Assembly: GCF_014905175.1 (NCBI RefSeq)
Contig: NC_057790.1
Coordinates: 12,488,469 to 12,552,468 of the forward strand
Source of the DNA: Aphidius gifuensis
Lineage: Eukaryota; Arthropoda; Insecta; Hymenoptera; Braconidae
Length of the DNA stretch: 64,000 nt
Reading direction: 5' to 3'
Below the pieces are notes generated by a model. It saw only the letters and a list, made by a program, of their open reading frames with translations. It had not been told where the DNA came from and ran no database searches. Shown piece by piece: positions 34,581 to 46,129 of the stretch. Each line of letters begins with the position of its first letter. The stretch's first letter is position 1. The position numbers and the translations under genes were made by a program.

Positions 34581-34639
34581 TTACAAATTATAAGTTATAA
34601 AAGACTACAAATATTGAATTTTCAAATTCGATTGCATGA

Positions 34640-35010
34640 TGTGTATAAACCATGGAGTTGAATAAGAAGTGTGAGCTTTGCCTTTTTACTGCAGTCCAAT
34701 TCACGGGGCAAATTTTTTACAATTTAGGGCTTTTTTTTGCCGCTGAAGGCGCTTGTAAAAATTTTTTTTATATAGATTTTATACATACAAAAGCTTCACA
34801 AGCGCTATGAGTGGTGAAAAAAAGCCCTAAATTGTAATGCCCTGTGAATTGGACTGCTGTGTTGAAGCATAGGCTGTCGCTGAAGCCTAAAATTTCGGAG
34901 TAAGTCAGTTCGAAACTGCTGACATCAGCCCTGCACCAAAAAAAAAGACAGAACGAAATATTCTTATTCACTCTAGCCTGTTCATCTATGTTTGAATACC
35001 TCCTTGGGCT
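34640..35010. repeat. GAGTGTAAGCTTTGC element with MITE M8 inside
   Basis: M8 (34691-34857, ends GCAGTCCAATTCACGGGGC and inverse) interrupts an older sequence (ATAAGAAGTGTGAGCTTTGC, then GCATAGGCTGTCGCTGAAGC and ATTTCGGAGTAAGTCAG), which also flanks the LTR element at 41805-41895 and 45650-45905. Confidence 0.7.
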
Positions 35011-35032
35011 ATTCATGTGTGGTTTAATTACG

Positions 35033-36175
35033 GAGGCTAGGAGCCGAGAGGCTCAGCCGCAGAATTGGATTTATCCCCCAAAAAAAAAAAAGGTTCATAA
35101 CTTCTAAACTAATTGTCGTAAAGACTTCGGATTTGGCTCAAAAGAAGCGGCTCTGGAAATTCTATCGCCCCTAATAAAAAAAAACATTATCTATTCGGCC
35201 ATTTTTTTTTTTTCCCAAGAAACGAAAAAAAAAAAAATTGTGTTTTTTTTTTTTTTTTTTGTTGCACGAAAAATACTATTCGTACGATAAAAATTCATTC
35301 GAAAAAGTTATAGAATTTTGAAAAACGATTATTTTAAGTCTAATATGAAACCTCTGCGACTACTCTGTTTTGAGTTATAGCTTGTGCCGTTTTCATTTTT
35401 TAGGCAAACGATAACTCATGATGAAATGGTGTTAGAGACTTCATATTAGGCTTAAAACATGCGTATTCGAAAATTCTATCGCCTCTCCGAAAAAATTTTG
35501 ATCTACGAATCATATTTTTCATAAATATTAAAAAAAAACCGTTTTTTTTTTTTTTTTTAAATTAGTTTTTTTTAAAAAAAAAAAAAGTGACTGAACAGAT
35601 AATGCTCTTTCTCATGAAGGGCGATGGAGTTTCAGAAGACGCGTTGTTTGAGCCTAATACGTAGTCTCTACTACAATTTTATCAAAAGTTATTGCATTCC
35701 TAGTTTTCGAGTAATTTCTGAAAAACGCTCTAACTTTCGACAAAATCGTCCTAGATACTTTGTATAAGACTTAAAAAGCATGTGTGGTAAAATCCTACAA
35801 CTTTTAGTCGAAACTTTTTTCAAAAAAAATTATAATTTTCATAAAATAGTAAAAAATAGAATTTTTGAAATATTTTTGTCTCTTTTGTTTCAAAAATAGA
35901 AAAAAATTGACTATTGGAATCAGGATAAACTCCTTAAGGGGCGATAGAGTTTCAAAAACCACGTTTTTTGAGCTTAATATGAAGTCATTCCGTTGATTCT
36001 AACAGAAGTTAGAGCTTGCCTTAACTTGAACGAAAAAAAAAAAAACGATTTTCAGAAAAATAAAAAAAAATGTACTATTATTGTATTGTTACTTTTAAAA
36101 ACCATTTAAGAGATAAAATTTAACACGACCCTAGCCGGAGTATTGAAAATTTTTAATTTTCAACGGTAACGCGGG
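35033..36175 (+). repeat. Element E, most complete copy
   Basis: About 1.1 kb from CGGAGGCTAGGAGCCG to TTTTCAACGGTAACGCGGGC. Internally it repeats a theme of 'GATAGAGTTTCAGA...TTGAGCCTAATATGAAGTC' about five times at spacing of roughly 200-250 bp. No protein can be read. Confidence 0.55.
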
Positions 36176-36189
36176 CCATACGCCCCACC

Positions 36190-36989
36190 AAACGTTACCA
36201 GATCTTTTTATTAATATGGATTAATTGATCGAAATATCCAATAACATCTTATTTTTTCTGATTTTTCAATAAAATTAAAGGTCATCTTATAACTCAAATT
36301 GTCATTTCTTGCAAATCTATTTATAATTTTTTTAAGTTGAAACAAAAATTTTAATTTTAAAGGATTTTGTCGATTTTTCTCCGAATATGAGAATGCTTCG
36401 AAATTTATACAGTAGATTATTGAAATACTAATACATTCTATGTAATTTTTTGGTAATTGTTTGGATGCTTGTTATTTTTTTATTAATTATCAAAGTTGGC
36501 AACTTTTACCATAGGCTATTATAGAGAATGCGACTTTTGTCAAAAAAAAGTCCATTAAAATAGCAATATCTCTAATCGACAATATGACAATGTAAAAAAA
36601 AAAATATCGGGTTATAAAATGAGACAAGACAAAACGTATGGACAAAAAATGAAAGAGGTTTGGAGCTTAGTTTTTTTACAATTAATAATTCAAGTAAAAA
36701 AAAATAGGTTTTGATCAGGAATTATTAAGAAATCACTAGAGACCTTTTGTGGATGACTTAGAAACACAGTATTTCTATGAGTGCGAAAAAGACAAAAAAC
36801 AGAAGAAAACTGTTGTCTTACTCTTCGATTTAAAAAATCGGCAGAACCTCTTAACGTGCTTTCAATTACACCCTTTTCAAGAATTAAATAGACAAATAAA
36901 TCAATTAAATATTATCCAAAAGTTCCTTTCAAATACATTAATTCATTCTACTATTAATACATTCTAGTCTAAATTAATTCCACAGCAAA
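36190..36989. other. Intergenic, no gene seen
   Basis: AT-rich. A 72-codon open frame at 36749 has no family features and no exon signals I trust. Confidence 0.4.
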
Positions 36990-37680
36990 TTATTTTATAA
37001 TCGATTGAAATATTTGAGGCTAATGGCTGAGGAATTAATTTAGACTACGAGTTATTTTATTTAGTTACATCCATTCCTTAGATACATTTGCCAATAGTTT
37101 TTTTTATAAATTATCAATGGAAAATGTTGCTAAGAAAAGAATGTAATCGAATAAATTAATGCGTAGTCTGAATTAATTTCTCGGCCATTTCCCACAATAA
37201 TTTCAATTTATTATCAAAAATATGGCTACGAAATTAATCTAGACTGTTAATTAATTTATTTGCGGCTTTATTCTTTCCTTAGATACATTTGCCATAATTA
37301 ATTAATTAAAAAAATATTTGCAAACGTTGCCGAGAAAAAGATGTAACCAAATAAGTTAATTTATAATCTAAATGAACTCTACAGCCATTTGACACGATAA
37401 TTTCAATTTAATATAGAAAAAATTGCTGTGAAATAAATCTAGACTACGATGTAATTTATTTGGTTACATCCTCTCCTTAGGAACAATTGCTTATAGCTTC
37501 TTCATTAATTAATCATGGCAAAAATAGCTAAGGAAAGGGTGTAACCAAATAAATTAATCCAAAGCCTAGGTTAACTTTACAGCAATTTTTCCTATATTAA
37601 GTTAAAATTATTGTATCAAACGGCTATGGACTTTAGAATTTAGATTATAAATCAATTTATTCTCTCTTCGTTTTCATATT
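36990..37680. repeat. Palindromic satellite-like array, second locus
   Basis: Two to three units of the 16.1-17.8 kb array with the same hairpin words (ATACATTTGCCAATAG, ATTAATTTAGACTACGAG). Confidence 0.65.
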
Positions 37681-37696
37681 GATGAAAGATTTTTAG

Positions 37697-38284
37697 AAGT
37701 TGATCGATCTCTATAGTCATAGTGATATCAATTATAAAAGAGGTTTGAAAACAGTGACGGAGTTGAGAGCCGTCAATGCTGCTGCTAAACGAGCTGTTTG
37801 CCTGTTTGATGAATACAATTCAATAATAACACAAAATGAAGATCAAAAGCGATTTGTCATACAGATTGGGTGCGTTCCGTGGCTATCCAGTCCGTACGAA
37901 CTTCAAAATGGCGGAGTTTGGAAATATTTTGATCCTTTGTTGTGGTAGACCTGATTTTTTTCATTTGAAAATAATCTGATCAAATTTGACGTTAGCCAAT
38001 TTATTCGACAGATTTGAAATAATTAAATAGAAACTCTGTCAACTTAAACCTGAAAAAAATAGTAATACTTAATATTTTAAGTTTTTATAAATCTCTGGCC
38101 TTCTCTTTGGCTATAGTGATGTATCATAGTAACTTTTAACATTATTAGAATTTTCATTTTTTTCGTCGCCATTTTGAAGTTCGTACGGACTGGGTAGCCA
38201 CGGAACGCACCCAATGTGTCAGAATACCGTTTCCTGATGCAAAAAAAAAAAAACAACGGTCATGTAGAAATTAAAAAAAAATAA
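37697..38284 (+). pseudogene. Unidentified coding fragment split by a 351-bp foldback element
   Basis: After a TTTTTAG acceptor at 37691-37696 the frame is open for about 56 codons (SDINYKRGLKTVTELRAV, NAAAKRAVCLFDEYNSI, DQKRFVIQ), Ala/Lys-rich and clearly protein-like. The element at 37865-38215 follows. Beyond it the same frame resumes (VSEYRFLMQKKK) and runs to a stop at about 38284. I do not recognise the family. It could be a terminal exon of a gene whose other exons are lost. Confidence 0.5.
37865..38215. mobile_element. Foldback element with ATTGGGTGCGTTCC ends
   Basis: The terminal inverted repeat of about 47 bp starts ATTGGGTGCGTTCCGTGGC and contains GTACGAACTTCAAAATGGCG. Exact removal leaves an uninterrupted reading frame. 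No target duplication is visible. Confidence 0.75.
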
Positions 38285-38384
38285 ATAATTCGAAATGTAT
38301 AAATAAATGTTTTTTGTTTTTTTCATTTCAAGACAATATTTAATATTTAATAATATTAGGAATAGTTTAGAGTTAAACGAAATT

Positions 38385-38835
38385 TCGTGGAATGACCCAT
38401 AGATTCTTTTATTTTAAATTTTTTTCTATCAAATATATAAAGTATAATGTCATAACACTCATATTATATTGAAAACGTTGAAATCTAGTGAAATCGAACA
38501 AAAAAAAAAAAAATTTTAGCGTAATAAAAAAATTATGGAATGACCCATATAAATTTTTTTTTTTTTATCTCAAAGCAGACTTCAGTCTCGATGATTTAAT
38601 ATAATAAAAGATTTTTTCCATACATAATTGACGCTTTTAGATCGATTCTTACGTCTAAGTAAGAAAACCCCATGTATTTCAAATGGGAAACTTCACCCTC
38701 TTACAGGGGGTGGCTAGGATGAAAATAAAAATTTCTTATATAGCCTAAAAATTTTTTTTATTTTTTTTTAACAATATTAGAGGGCGGCACGATGAAAATT
38801 TTGCCATCACCCAAATAAGAACCACCCTAATATAT
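38385..38835. repeat. Inverted arm H-right
   Basis: Reverse complement of 34095-34580. Element G fragments lie outside both arms (33890-34090 and 38860-39115), so the symmetry extends beyond the H sequence itself. Confidence 0.75.
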
Positions 38836-38859
38836 ATATTACCGCAACGAAAAAATCTA

Positions 38860-39115
38860 ATTTTTTTTTTTAAAAAAAAGCTCGGCATCGATTTATGGGA
38901 TCATTACCAAACCTCAGCATCCTCATTGAACTCTATCATATTTTAATTAAATTTCTAAAAGATTAGGGACGGAAGGGGACAAAATATTCGATGTATAATA
39001 AGGCACGGTAGTAGTAGCTCTCATCATCACACATATTCGCATCGACGCATATATATTTCTTTCTTATACTTGACTCGAGGCACTACCGTGCCTACCGTGC
39101 CTCTTGATTAAATCT
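38860..39115 (-). repeat. Element G copy, minus strand
   Basis: Reverse complement of the 8855-9110 part, with the terminal GGCACGGTAG motif duplicated (GCACTACCGTGCCTACCGTG). Confidence 0.6.
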
Positions 39116-40500
39116 TCTTCTTGAAAATGTAGTTCACAAACGTCTTACTTTTTTTACAATTATCACATTAGGGTTGAATGTAAATCGGTGGACGAAGTTT
39201 GGGCCCGAGAGGGTGCGCATCTACATATGGTGTGGGGTAAAGGTAAAACACACATAAAAACATGCGCCTTTATCTCACCTACTACAGTCTACAATGGATA
39301 TAAAAAAAATATTTTCAGTGCCCCCCTGTCCAAAATATATTCACTATACTGGCAAGTTCTTGGTAGCATGTGTGTATGCATGGAGGTTAACATATACACC
39401 TCCATGGTATGCAGTCTATCTGGATAGACACACACATACTACCATAGCCAAGAAACATAATAATTGAATATCCTTCAAAATCCGTTGTAGAAAATGATCA
39501 TTGAGGCCTTGAGGGTTTAAATAATCCGAAGTACAAACTGATAGTAAATTGAGTAAAATCGTATAGAAACTTTTTAAGCTAGAGAAGAAAATATGTGTTC
39601 AGTCCCTATACCAACGTGTTAAAGTTGTTAGTTCGACATTAATTATGTAAAAAAAAAACTTGTGTGTGAAATTCTGAAAACCCTAGCGGATGGCTCGACT
39701 CTCCAATGTAGCACTCAGTCGACAGCGATTTGACAGTCATTCGACAGCATATATAAAACGTAATTTACGAGCACCAGATACTAAAAATGAGTTGGAAAAA
39801 TATGAAATAAATATAAAATTATAATGAGAATAACTTAAACTGACTGAAACCTTGACTAGTACATGTATTTAATATTAAATAAGAGATTAAATTATACACG
39901 GTAGAGAGGTTAGATTGACAATATAGTGATATAAAATTGAAAAAAAATTATTTTGACGATTGTTTATACTTTAAATGCTCAATTATACTGTTAATAAATA
40001 ATTATAAATACATTACATTGAAGTACAAATCGATGACAATCATTGATTTTATGTCGGCCCGTCAATTGTCGGCTAACTGATTACAACCTTTTTTTCCTTT
40101 TATCAATCTTCAGTTTTGGGTAAAACTGTGTTTTTCTTTCGTGTTGGTATTGGAAAACTGAACTTGATTCTGCATAAGATCATATGTTGATGAATAGTCA
40201 ACTTTCACGGTCATTAAATTAATAAAAATTAAAGTAACAAAAAAATTTTTTTTTTAAATCAAGACTATATTGTTATTTCAAGCATCTACTACGAAAATTC
40301 CAGCAATAATTGATAAGTACACTTTCTACCAGCACTGCTAACGCTTCAAATTTCTTTGTACTAAATAACTTTAAAAAGTCCGATAAATCAACTAACATGT
40401 AATATAAACTGAAAAAACGAATACAAGATTAAAAAAAATATATAAGTAGGTACATGAACAAAAAATTGTTGTATGTATATTTGTTTTCTAATTTTAATTA
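39116..40500. other. Intergenic, no gene seen
   Basis: Contains a short foldback around 39360-39440 (GGTAGCATGTGTGTATG / CACACACATACTACC) and AT-rich DNA. No coding evidence. Confidence 0.45.
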
Positions 40501-40561
40501 TAACTAAATAAGCTTACAAACATTTTTCCTATACTTAAGTTTACCATGATAAGCTTTTTTT

Positions 40562-41097
40562 TTAAAGACTGTTGTTCTTCTGAATAACATCGCTTCCTTC
40601 GTTCTCAACTGATTCATAAGCCCATCTTCGAAGTTGTCTATAAAGAATAAAAAATACTTAAGTAATGGACTATCACAAGGCAAGGCAATGACGATAGTTG
40701 GATGATAATAATAAATTACCTGCATTCGTGTGCACATTTACGTGATCCACATTTCGAGCAAGGAAAATGACATCCAGGACAATCGACTTTCAAGCAATCA
40801 CACAAGTTGGTACCAGATTTAATAAAAACTCCAGACTCATCGAACAGTATGTGTTTGCGACTTCCCGGGTACAAACGACGATGTAATTTACGTTTTTCGC
40901 GTTCACTGCTTTGTGGATCAAAGTCTCGTAAGAATTTCTTGGCTACATTGTCGGTCTGTCGCTGCTTATTTCTGTAGCCACGTCCAGATCGTTTCTGAAA
41001 AACAGTATTTTTACAATTTAATTCCAATCGCAAACAAAGAATCTATTCATATTTTTCAAAACTTACATTGTTGTGAGTATCATCATCATCAGCCATA
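40562..41097 (-). CDS. ARL14EP: ARL14EP-like protein (ARF7EP_C domain)
   Basis: Three exons, 41097-41068, 40994-40720 and 40637-40562, are spliced at GT-AG sites with consistent phase into 126 residues. The protein starts with a short acidic MADDDD leader and a basic stretch (KRSGRGYRNKQRQ). It then has the ARF7EP_C pattern: DFDPQSSEREKRKL, a LFDESG block, LCDCLKVDCPGC, PCSKCGSRKC and HECRQLRRWAYE. The regularly spaced cysteines (CDC, DCPGC, PCSKC, KC, EC) are probably metal-binding. In vertebrates ARL14EP links ARL14 to myosin on MHC-II vesicles and also occurs in chromatin complexes; which role applies here is unknown. It is about half the vertebrate length, matching the conserved C-terminal half only. 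A downstream AUG frame of 77 codons crossing the last exon is a shadow. Confidence 0.86.
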
Positions 41098-41343
41098 TTC
41101 AATTACTTGATTGAGTTTATATTTTTGCTAACAGATTTCAGGCCTCACTTTATTTTGCAAATCTCAAAAGAAATTGAAACAAAAATATCATCGTTCCTAC
41201 TCACTACATACGTTGAAGTAAATAACGCGATCGAAAATTGACCAAAAAGAAGAATAATATTAGTATTTAGAATTTATATCCAACTGTCAGAAAACTGAGT
41301 ATGGAGTGTAATAAATACTGTAATTGGAGATCTCTAGTCTTCT

Positions 41344-41801
41344 GCACCCGTATTCACAGGGCACATTTTATACAATTTAAGGCTTTTTTTTGCCACTGAT
41401 GGCGCTTGTCAAATTTTTTTTATATAGATTTCATATACAAAAGCTTCACAAGCGCTGCCAGTGGAGCTTTTGTATGTGAAATCTATATAAAAAAAATTTT
41501 ACAAGCGCCATCACCGGCAGAAAAAAGCCCTAAATTGTAAAAAATTTGCCCCGAGAATTGGACTGCTGGCTCTGCACCCGTATTCAGAGGATGTTCTCAT
41601 TAGGGCGTTTTTTTTTAGGGCTGTCATTCGTTCTTATCATGCAGTCCAATTCACAGGGCATTACAATTTAGGGCTTTTTTCCTCTACTGGCGGCGCTTGT
41701 AGAGCTTTTGTATGTGAAATCTATATAAAAAAAATTTTACAAGCGCCATCACCGGCAAAAAAAGCCCTAAATTGTAAAAATTTGCCCTGTGAATTGGACT
41801 G
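41344..41801. mobile_element. Cluster of palindromic MITEs M9 (hybrid), a partial copy, and M10
   Basis: M9 (41344-41566) begins with the GCACCCGTATTCACAGGGC end but finishes with the AATTGGACTGC end of the other subfamily, with a duplicated middle. A partial copy of the ATTAGGGC subfamily starts at 41574. M10 (41641-41801) has GCAGTCCAATTCACAGGGC ends. Confidence 0.8.
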
Positions 41802-41901
41802 AAGGAGGTGAATAAGGAGTGTAAGCTTTGCTTTTTTACTGAAGCCGACATTTCGGAGTAAATGAGGGCGCTGGTATCGGACTCGAACGACAGATCACGT
41901 G

Positions 41902-42364
41902 TGTAGCGTGTACAAATATATATATGTATAAGATGTATGTATGAGTGTCCGTGACACTAGACGGAGAGAGTTTAGGTGTAAAAATGTTTGTATGTGTGTC
42001 TCGATAGGGAGAGAAAAATAAAAACTTCACTTCTAGTCCGGCCACCATCGAGTGCGTCCGCAAAATAAAAATTATAAATACTTCCAGTCCGGCCACCATC
42101 GAGTGCGTCCGCAAAATAAAAATTATAAATATTTTTGGTGACGTGGTTTTACCACATCACCCATACATTAAAGCATATCTTGTACCATTATATCATATAA
42201 ATTAAATATTAAAATACAGAGTTAAAATAATATTAAATTAAAAATTTGTGTTTGATTTTATTTAAAATATTTAACTAAAATCTTGTAATATTAAATTAAA
42301 GTAATTTGTGGTAAAATTTGGATATAAAATAAAAATCCAAATAGAAATAAAACCGCAACTCACA
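41902..42364 (+). repeat. 5' LTR of the RT-less element
   Basis: 463 bp, TG...CA ends. It contains two tandem copies of a block with AGTCCGGCCACCATCGAGTG. The 3' LTR matches closely but lacks some tens of bases around that block. Confidence 0.9.
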
Positions 42365-42506
42365 AATGGCTCCCAACTAGTGGCACAAACCACGCGGTGA
42401 AAAAAAAAAAAAAAGTAATAATTTATATAAATCAATAATTATAAATTGTAGTTGTGATCAAAATTCACAATTGGCTTCCAATTAGCAGCTCAAACCAAGA
42501 GGTGAG

Positions 42507-42540
<34 letters not shown>

Positions 42541-43200
42541 CATATATAAATATTTGATAAAAGAAAGAAATCAATAAAATTGTGAAAATTCAGTCGTGAG
42601 TACATATAATTGTCTCAAAATTATAATCTCAATCACGAGAGTGAGAAGAGTAATATTGTATATAAAATTGATAAATGTATAAAATATATCATTAAATTAA
42701 AATATAAAAAATTGTTGAGAAAGAATTTTCGCATATAAATTAAACGAAAATCAACAAATTTTGTGAGCAAAATAACAATAATAATAATTTGTATACACGT
42801 GGCAACGAAGTGTTGAACACGCCATATTTGTGAAAATTCCATCAGAAAAATTAAATAATAATAATAATAATAAAATCTGATTACACGTGGCAACTAATGT
42901 TGGACACGCTTGATGTGTAAAATTTTGTCAAGAAAATTAAAAATAATAAAAATAAAATAAAATTACACGTGGCAACTAGAAGTTGGACACGTCATAGTAT
43001 TGAATATTTCATCATAAAAATAAAATAAAAATAATAAAATATATATACAATAATAATAATAATATTTTCAATGAAATCAATTGTATGAAAAGAATATGTG
43101 AAAAGTAAACACAACATTTTCATTAAAAACATACTCAATATAAAATAAGTGATAATTGAATATTTAAAATAATAATTGCTGGTATTAAAATAATGATAAA

Positions 43201-43686
43201 ATGGAGAAATTAAATGATATATTGAATATAAAATGTCCAAGTGTAATAATTACAATGGGCAAAAATAAATACAAGGCATTGATAAGGACAGGTGGTGCAC
43301 ATAATATGATGTCTTACAATGTTTTTAAACAATCACATCTAGAAGTTTTAGAAATAGATGATGACCAAAATAATCCAGCCAATAAAACAGTTTATTTTAC
43401 ATATATAATAAACGGGGTCAAATTTTATGACAAAGCAGTTGTGGAATATGATCTTGAGTATGATATGATACTGGGCTATCAATGGATGATTAAAAATGAA
43501 GTGTCAATAAATTATGGTGATAAATCTATCAGCATAAACAAATATAATATTGTTGAGTATTTTGGTGATATGAAGTCACAACATAAAAATGAAAAATTAA
43601 ATATTATAGAAAACATGAAAATATTGAGTGAGCAACAGGGTAACACCCAGGAGATTGCCACAAAAGCAAAAATAAAAATAAAATAA
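43201..43686 (+). CDS. Retropepsin-like protein of the LTR element, catalytic Asp replaced
   Basis: 161 codons from an ATG. The fold signature of a retrotransposon aspartyl protease is visible: ALIRTGGAHNMM where the family has the Asp-Thr/Ser-Gly triad, and about 70 residues later DMILGYQWM, the conserved I-L-G strand. The catalytic aspartate position holds Arg in this copy, so proteolysis is not expected. The reading frame is nevertheless open to its natural stop. It comes before, not after, the coiled-coil ORF, which is unusual for a gag-pol order. A basic tail ends the protein. Confidence 0.7.
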   Translation: MEKLNDILNIKCPSVIITMGKNKYKALIRTGGAHNMMSYNVFKQSHLEVLEIDDDQNNPANKTVYFTYIINGVKFYDKAVVEYDLEYDMILGYQWMIKNEVSINYGDKSISINKYNIVEYFGDMKSQHKNEKLNIIENMKILSEQQGNTQEIATKAKIKIK

Positions 43687-43802
43687 ATACAACAAGTGTT
43701 GATAAAAGTAAAAATAATAAAAATAATAAAAATAAAATAACACATTGTTGTGCAAGATGGCAGCCAAAGAGGCAGAAAGTATTAATATTAAAATTTAAGA
43801 TA

Positions 43803-44895
43803 GAAGAGTCGAAACCGAGCACAACTATTAGAGAAGCCGACAGCCGAGCGTGAACGTGCGCGAGCTGAAAGTGAACGTGCGCAAGCTGAGCATAAACGTG
43901 CACAAGCAGATAAAGCACGAGCACAGCTTGAAGAAAAATTTAAACATATTGAAAATATAAATAACCATCAACAAAATAAATTGAATGATTATGACAATAT
44001 GTTTAAAAATAAAAATAAAATAAATGATCAGCAGGGGGGTGATATCTCAAGAGATGTTAATCACAATGATAAAACAATGGGTGATCAACACAATCAAACA
44101 ATAGTTGTTGATAGTCAAAATAAAAATAAATTTAATATTGTGATGAATAATCACAACAATCAAAATGATAAAATAAATTGTAATCAGCAAAATAAATTAA
44201 ATTTTGTTGAAAATATCTGTGAAAATAAAAGTGTATCTAATATTGTGGATAAAATTCATAATCAATACATTGATGCAACAAAGGGTTGTCATGAAAATGA
44301 ATTAAATTTTGTCCATAATAATCACCAGAATCGTGTTGAGGAAATAAATAATTATCACCAAATAATTTGTGATAATAATATGTGTAAAAATAATACTAAT
44401 AATAATAATTTGAATATTGCTGAAAAGAAAATGAAATTCAATGTGGTCAATAATAAATATGACAATGATATTGTAAAAATAAATACTGGGCAACAATACA
44501 AAATGAATAATGTCAATAATAAACTCCAAAATAAAATTAAATGCAAGATAAAATACGAACATTTAATTAATAACAATAATATGACTGGCAGAAAGTGCAA
44601 ATTTGATGGCAAATTTGGATGTAAAAGATATTTGGGTCATTTGGATATGTTTGCTGACTTTAACTTGACCAGTCAATTGAGAAGGGTGAATGCGGAATTA
44701 CTTTGGTTAATGTCATTTGCCTCATGCCAAGGACCAGGTGGCATATTGTTGATGATCCTAATTCAAATAACTTCAATGTTATATATCGTATATAATATTC
44801 TAGAAGTTAAATTCAATAACTCAATGATGGATGCCACGATTACAATATGCTGGGAATATGTAAGATGTGGCAGAAATTCATCTGAATTTTACTAA
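43803..44895 (+). CDS. Asn-rich coiled-coil ORF of the LTR element
   Basis: Open from just after a TAG at about 43800 to the stop at 44895 (about 364 codons), but the first ATG is only at 43999. The first part is a repetitive coiled coil (ERERARAESERAQAEHKRAQ type). A very Asn/Lys/His-rich low-complexity stretch follows, then a C-terminal 90 residues with a KFGCKRYLG segment and a hydrophobic helix (GILLMILIQITSMLYIVYNI). It may be a degenerate gag-like or accessory protein. I do not recognise it, and how it would be translated is unclear. Confidence 0.5.
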
Positions 44896-45219
44896 TCAAT
44901 GTAAATGTATATTATATCCTTTTTAAAAAATAATGTAAAATTTTAATATTTGATAACTATAATTTTGTATGTTAAATTTCAAGGATTAATTTGATTTTAA
45001 AAAAGAAGTATTTGTGGTTGTAAATAAGGATTATTGTAAAATTTTATTTAGGTACAGTTAAAATTAATTTTAAATGTAAAATAATAGTGATTTTAAAGTC
45101 TATGATGATTAAGAATTTTAAATTGTTTATTATAAATATTTTGTATACTACTTGTATGTAAACGCTACTATAATTTTCATTAATATGATAAATCATGTAT
45201 AATGAAAAAGGGGGGTAGT

Positions 45220-45645
45220 TGTAGCGTGTACAAATATATATATGTATAAGATGTATGTATGAGTGTCCGTGACACTAGACGGAGAGAGTTTAGGTGTAAA
45301 AATGTTTGTATGTGTGTCTCGATAGGGAGAGAAAAATAAAAACTTCACTTCTAGTCCGGCCACCATCGAGTGCGTCCGCAAAATAAAAATTATAAATACT
45401 TCCAGTCCGCCACCATGTGTCCGCAAAATAAAAAATAAAACCCATCAATATTAAAGCATATTGTACCAGTATATCATATAAATTAAATATTAAAATACAG
45501 AGTTAAAATAATATTAAATTAAAAATTTGTGTTTGATTTTATTTAAAATATTTAACTAAAATCTTGTAATATTAAATTAAAGTAATTTGTGGTAAAATTT
45601 GGATATAAAATAAAAATCCAAATAGAAATAAAACCGCAACTCACA
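45220..45645 (+). repeat. 3' LTR of the RT-less element
   Basis: 426 bp, TG...CA ends. It differs from the 5' LTR mainly by small deletions between about 45405 and 45445. The high similarity elsewhere implies a fairly recent insertion. Confidence 0.9.
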
Positions 45646-46129
45646 CGTGTAATCTTCTGTTTACTGCATGCACCTGAATGGTCCAAAAAGATATTTAAAC
45701 ATAATTGTACAGGCTAGAGTGAATAAGAATATTTTGTTTTATCTCTTTTTTTGGTCAAGGGTTGATGTCAGCGCTGCAGCTGGTAGTTTTTTGAACTGAC
45801 TTACTCCGAAATTTAGGCTTCAGTGACAGCCTATGCTTTAACACAGTAAAAAAGCAAAGCTTACACTCCTTATTTACCTCCATGGTTCTTATCTGAGTTT
45901 TGGTAATTTATAGAAACTTACCGCGAGAATAAAATGACATGAAACATTCACTCAATAGCTATTTAAAATATTTTAAAAAGTCGTACCTTATTAACAATAG
46001 ATATTTACACTAACAAATAAAAGAAAAAAAACTCGATTATATTAAGATTTTTATTTAGTAATGCGAATATTAAACACAAAAATTAATTTATTTTATAATA
46101 ATCTACACATTTTCTACTATATATTACAA

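Larger units (their letters stand above)
41902..45645 (+). mobile_element. Complete LTR retroelement, RT-less (non-autonomous, Gypsy-like)
   Basis: Two near-identical LTRs (41902-42364 and 45220-45645) both begin TGTAGCG and end CTCACA, and the whole is flanked by a CGTG duplication (41898-41901 and 45646-45649). TGGCTCCCAAC two bases after the 5' LTR is a plausible primer-binding site, and a purine tract with six Gs (about 45201-45219) precedes the 3' LTR. The leader has three diverged repeats containing ACACGTGGCAACTA (about 42785-43010). Only a protease-like ORF and an Asn-rich coiled-coil ORF are present. No reverse transcriptase, RNase H or integrase motif is visible, so mobility would need helper proteins. 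Confidence 0.9.
41805..45905. repeat. Older inverted-repeat element hosting the LTR element
   Basis: 41805-41897 (GAATAAGGAGTGTAAGCTTT, ATTTCGGAGTAAATG) and 45650-45905 (inverse: AAAGCTTACACTCCTTATTT, ACTTACTCCGAAATTTAGGC) are the two ends of one element. The CGTG-flanked LTR element sits between them. Confidence 0.65.

Noticed and set aside
40504..40737. 77-codon minus-strand ORF
   Set aside because: Crosses an ARL14EP intron; the spliced frame (ECRQLRRW) is the real one.
44302..44612. Minus-strand ORFs of 85-86 codons with hydrophobic residues
   Set aside because: Antisense shadows of the Asn/Lys-rich ORF of the LTR element (AAT/AAA read as ATT/TTT).
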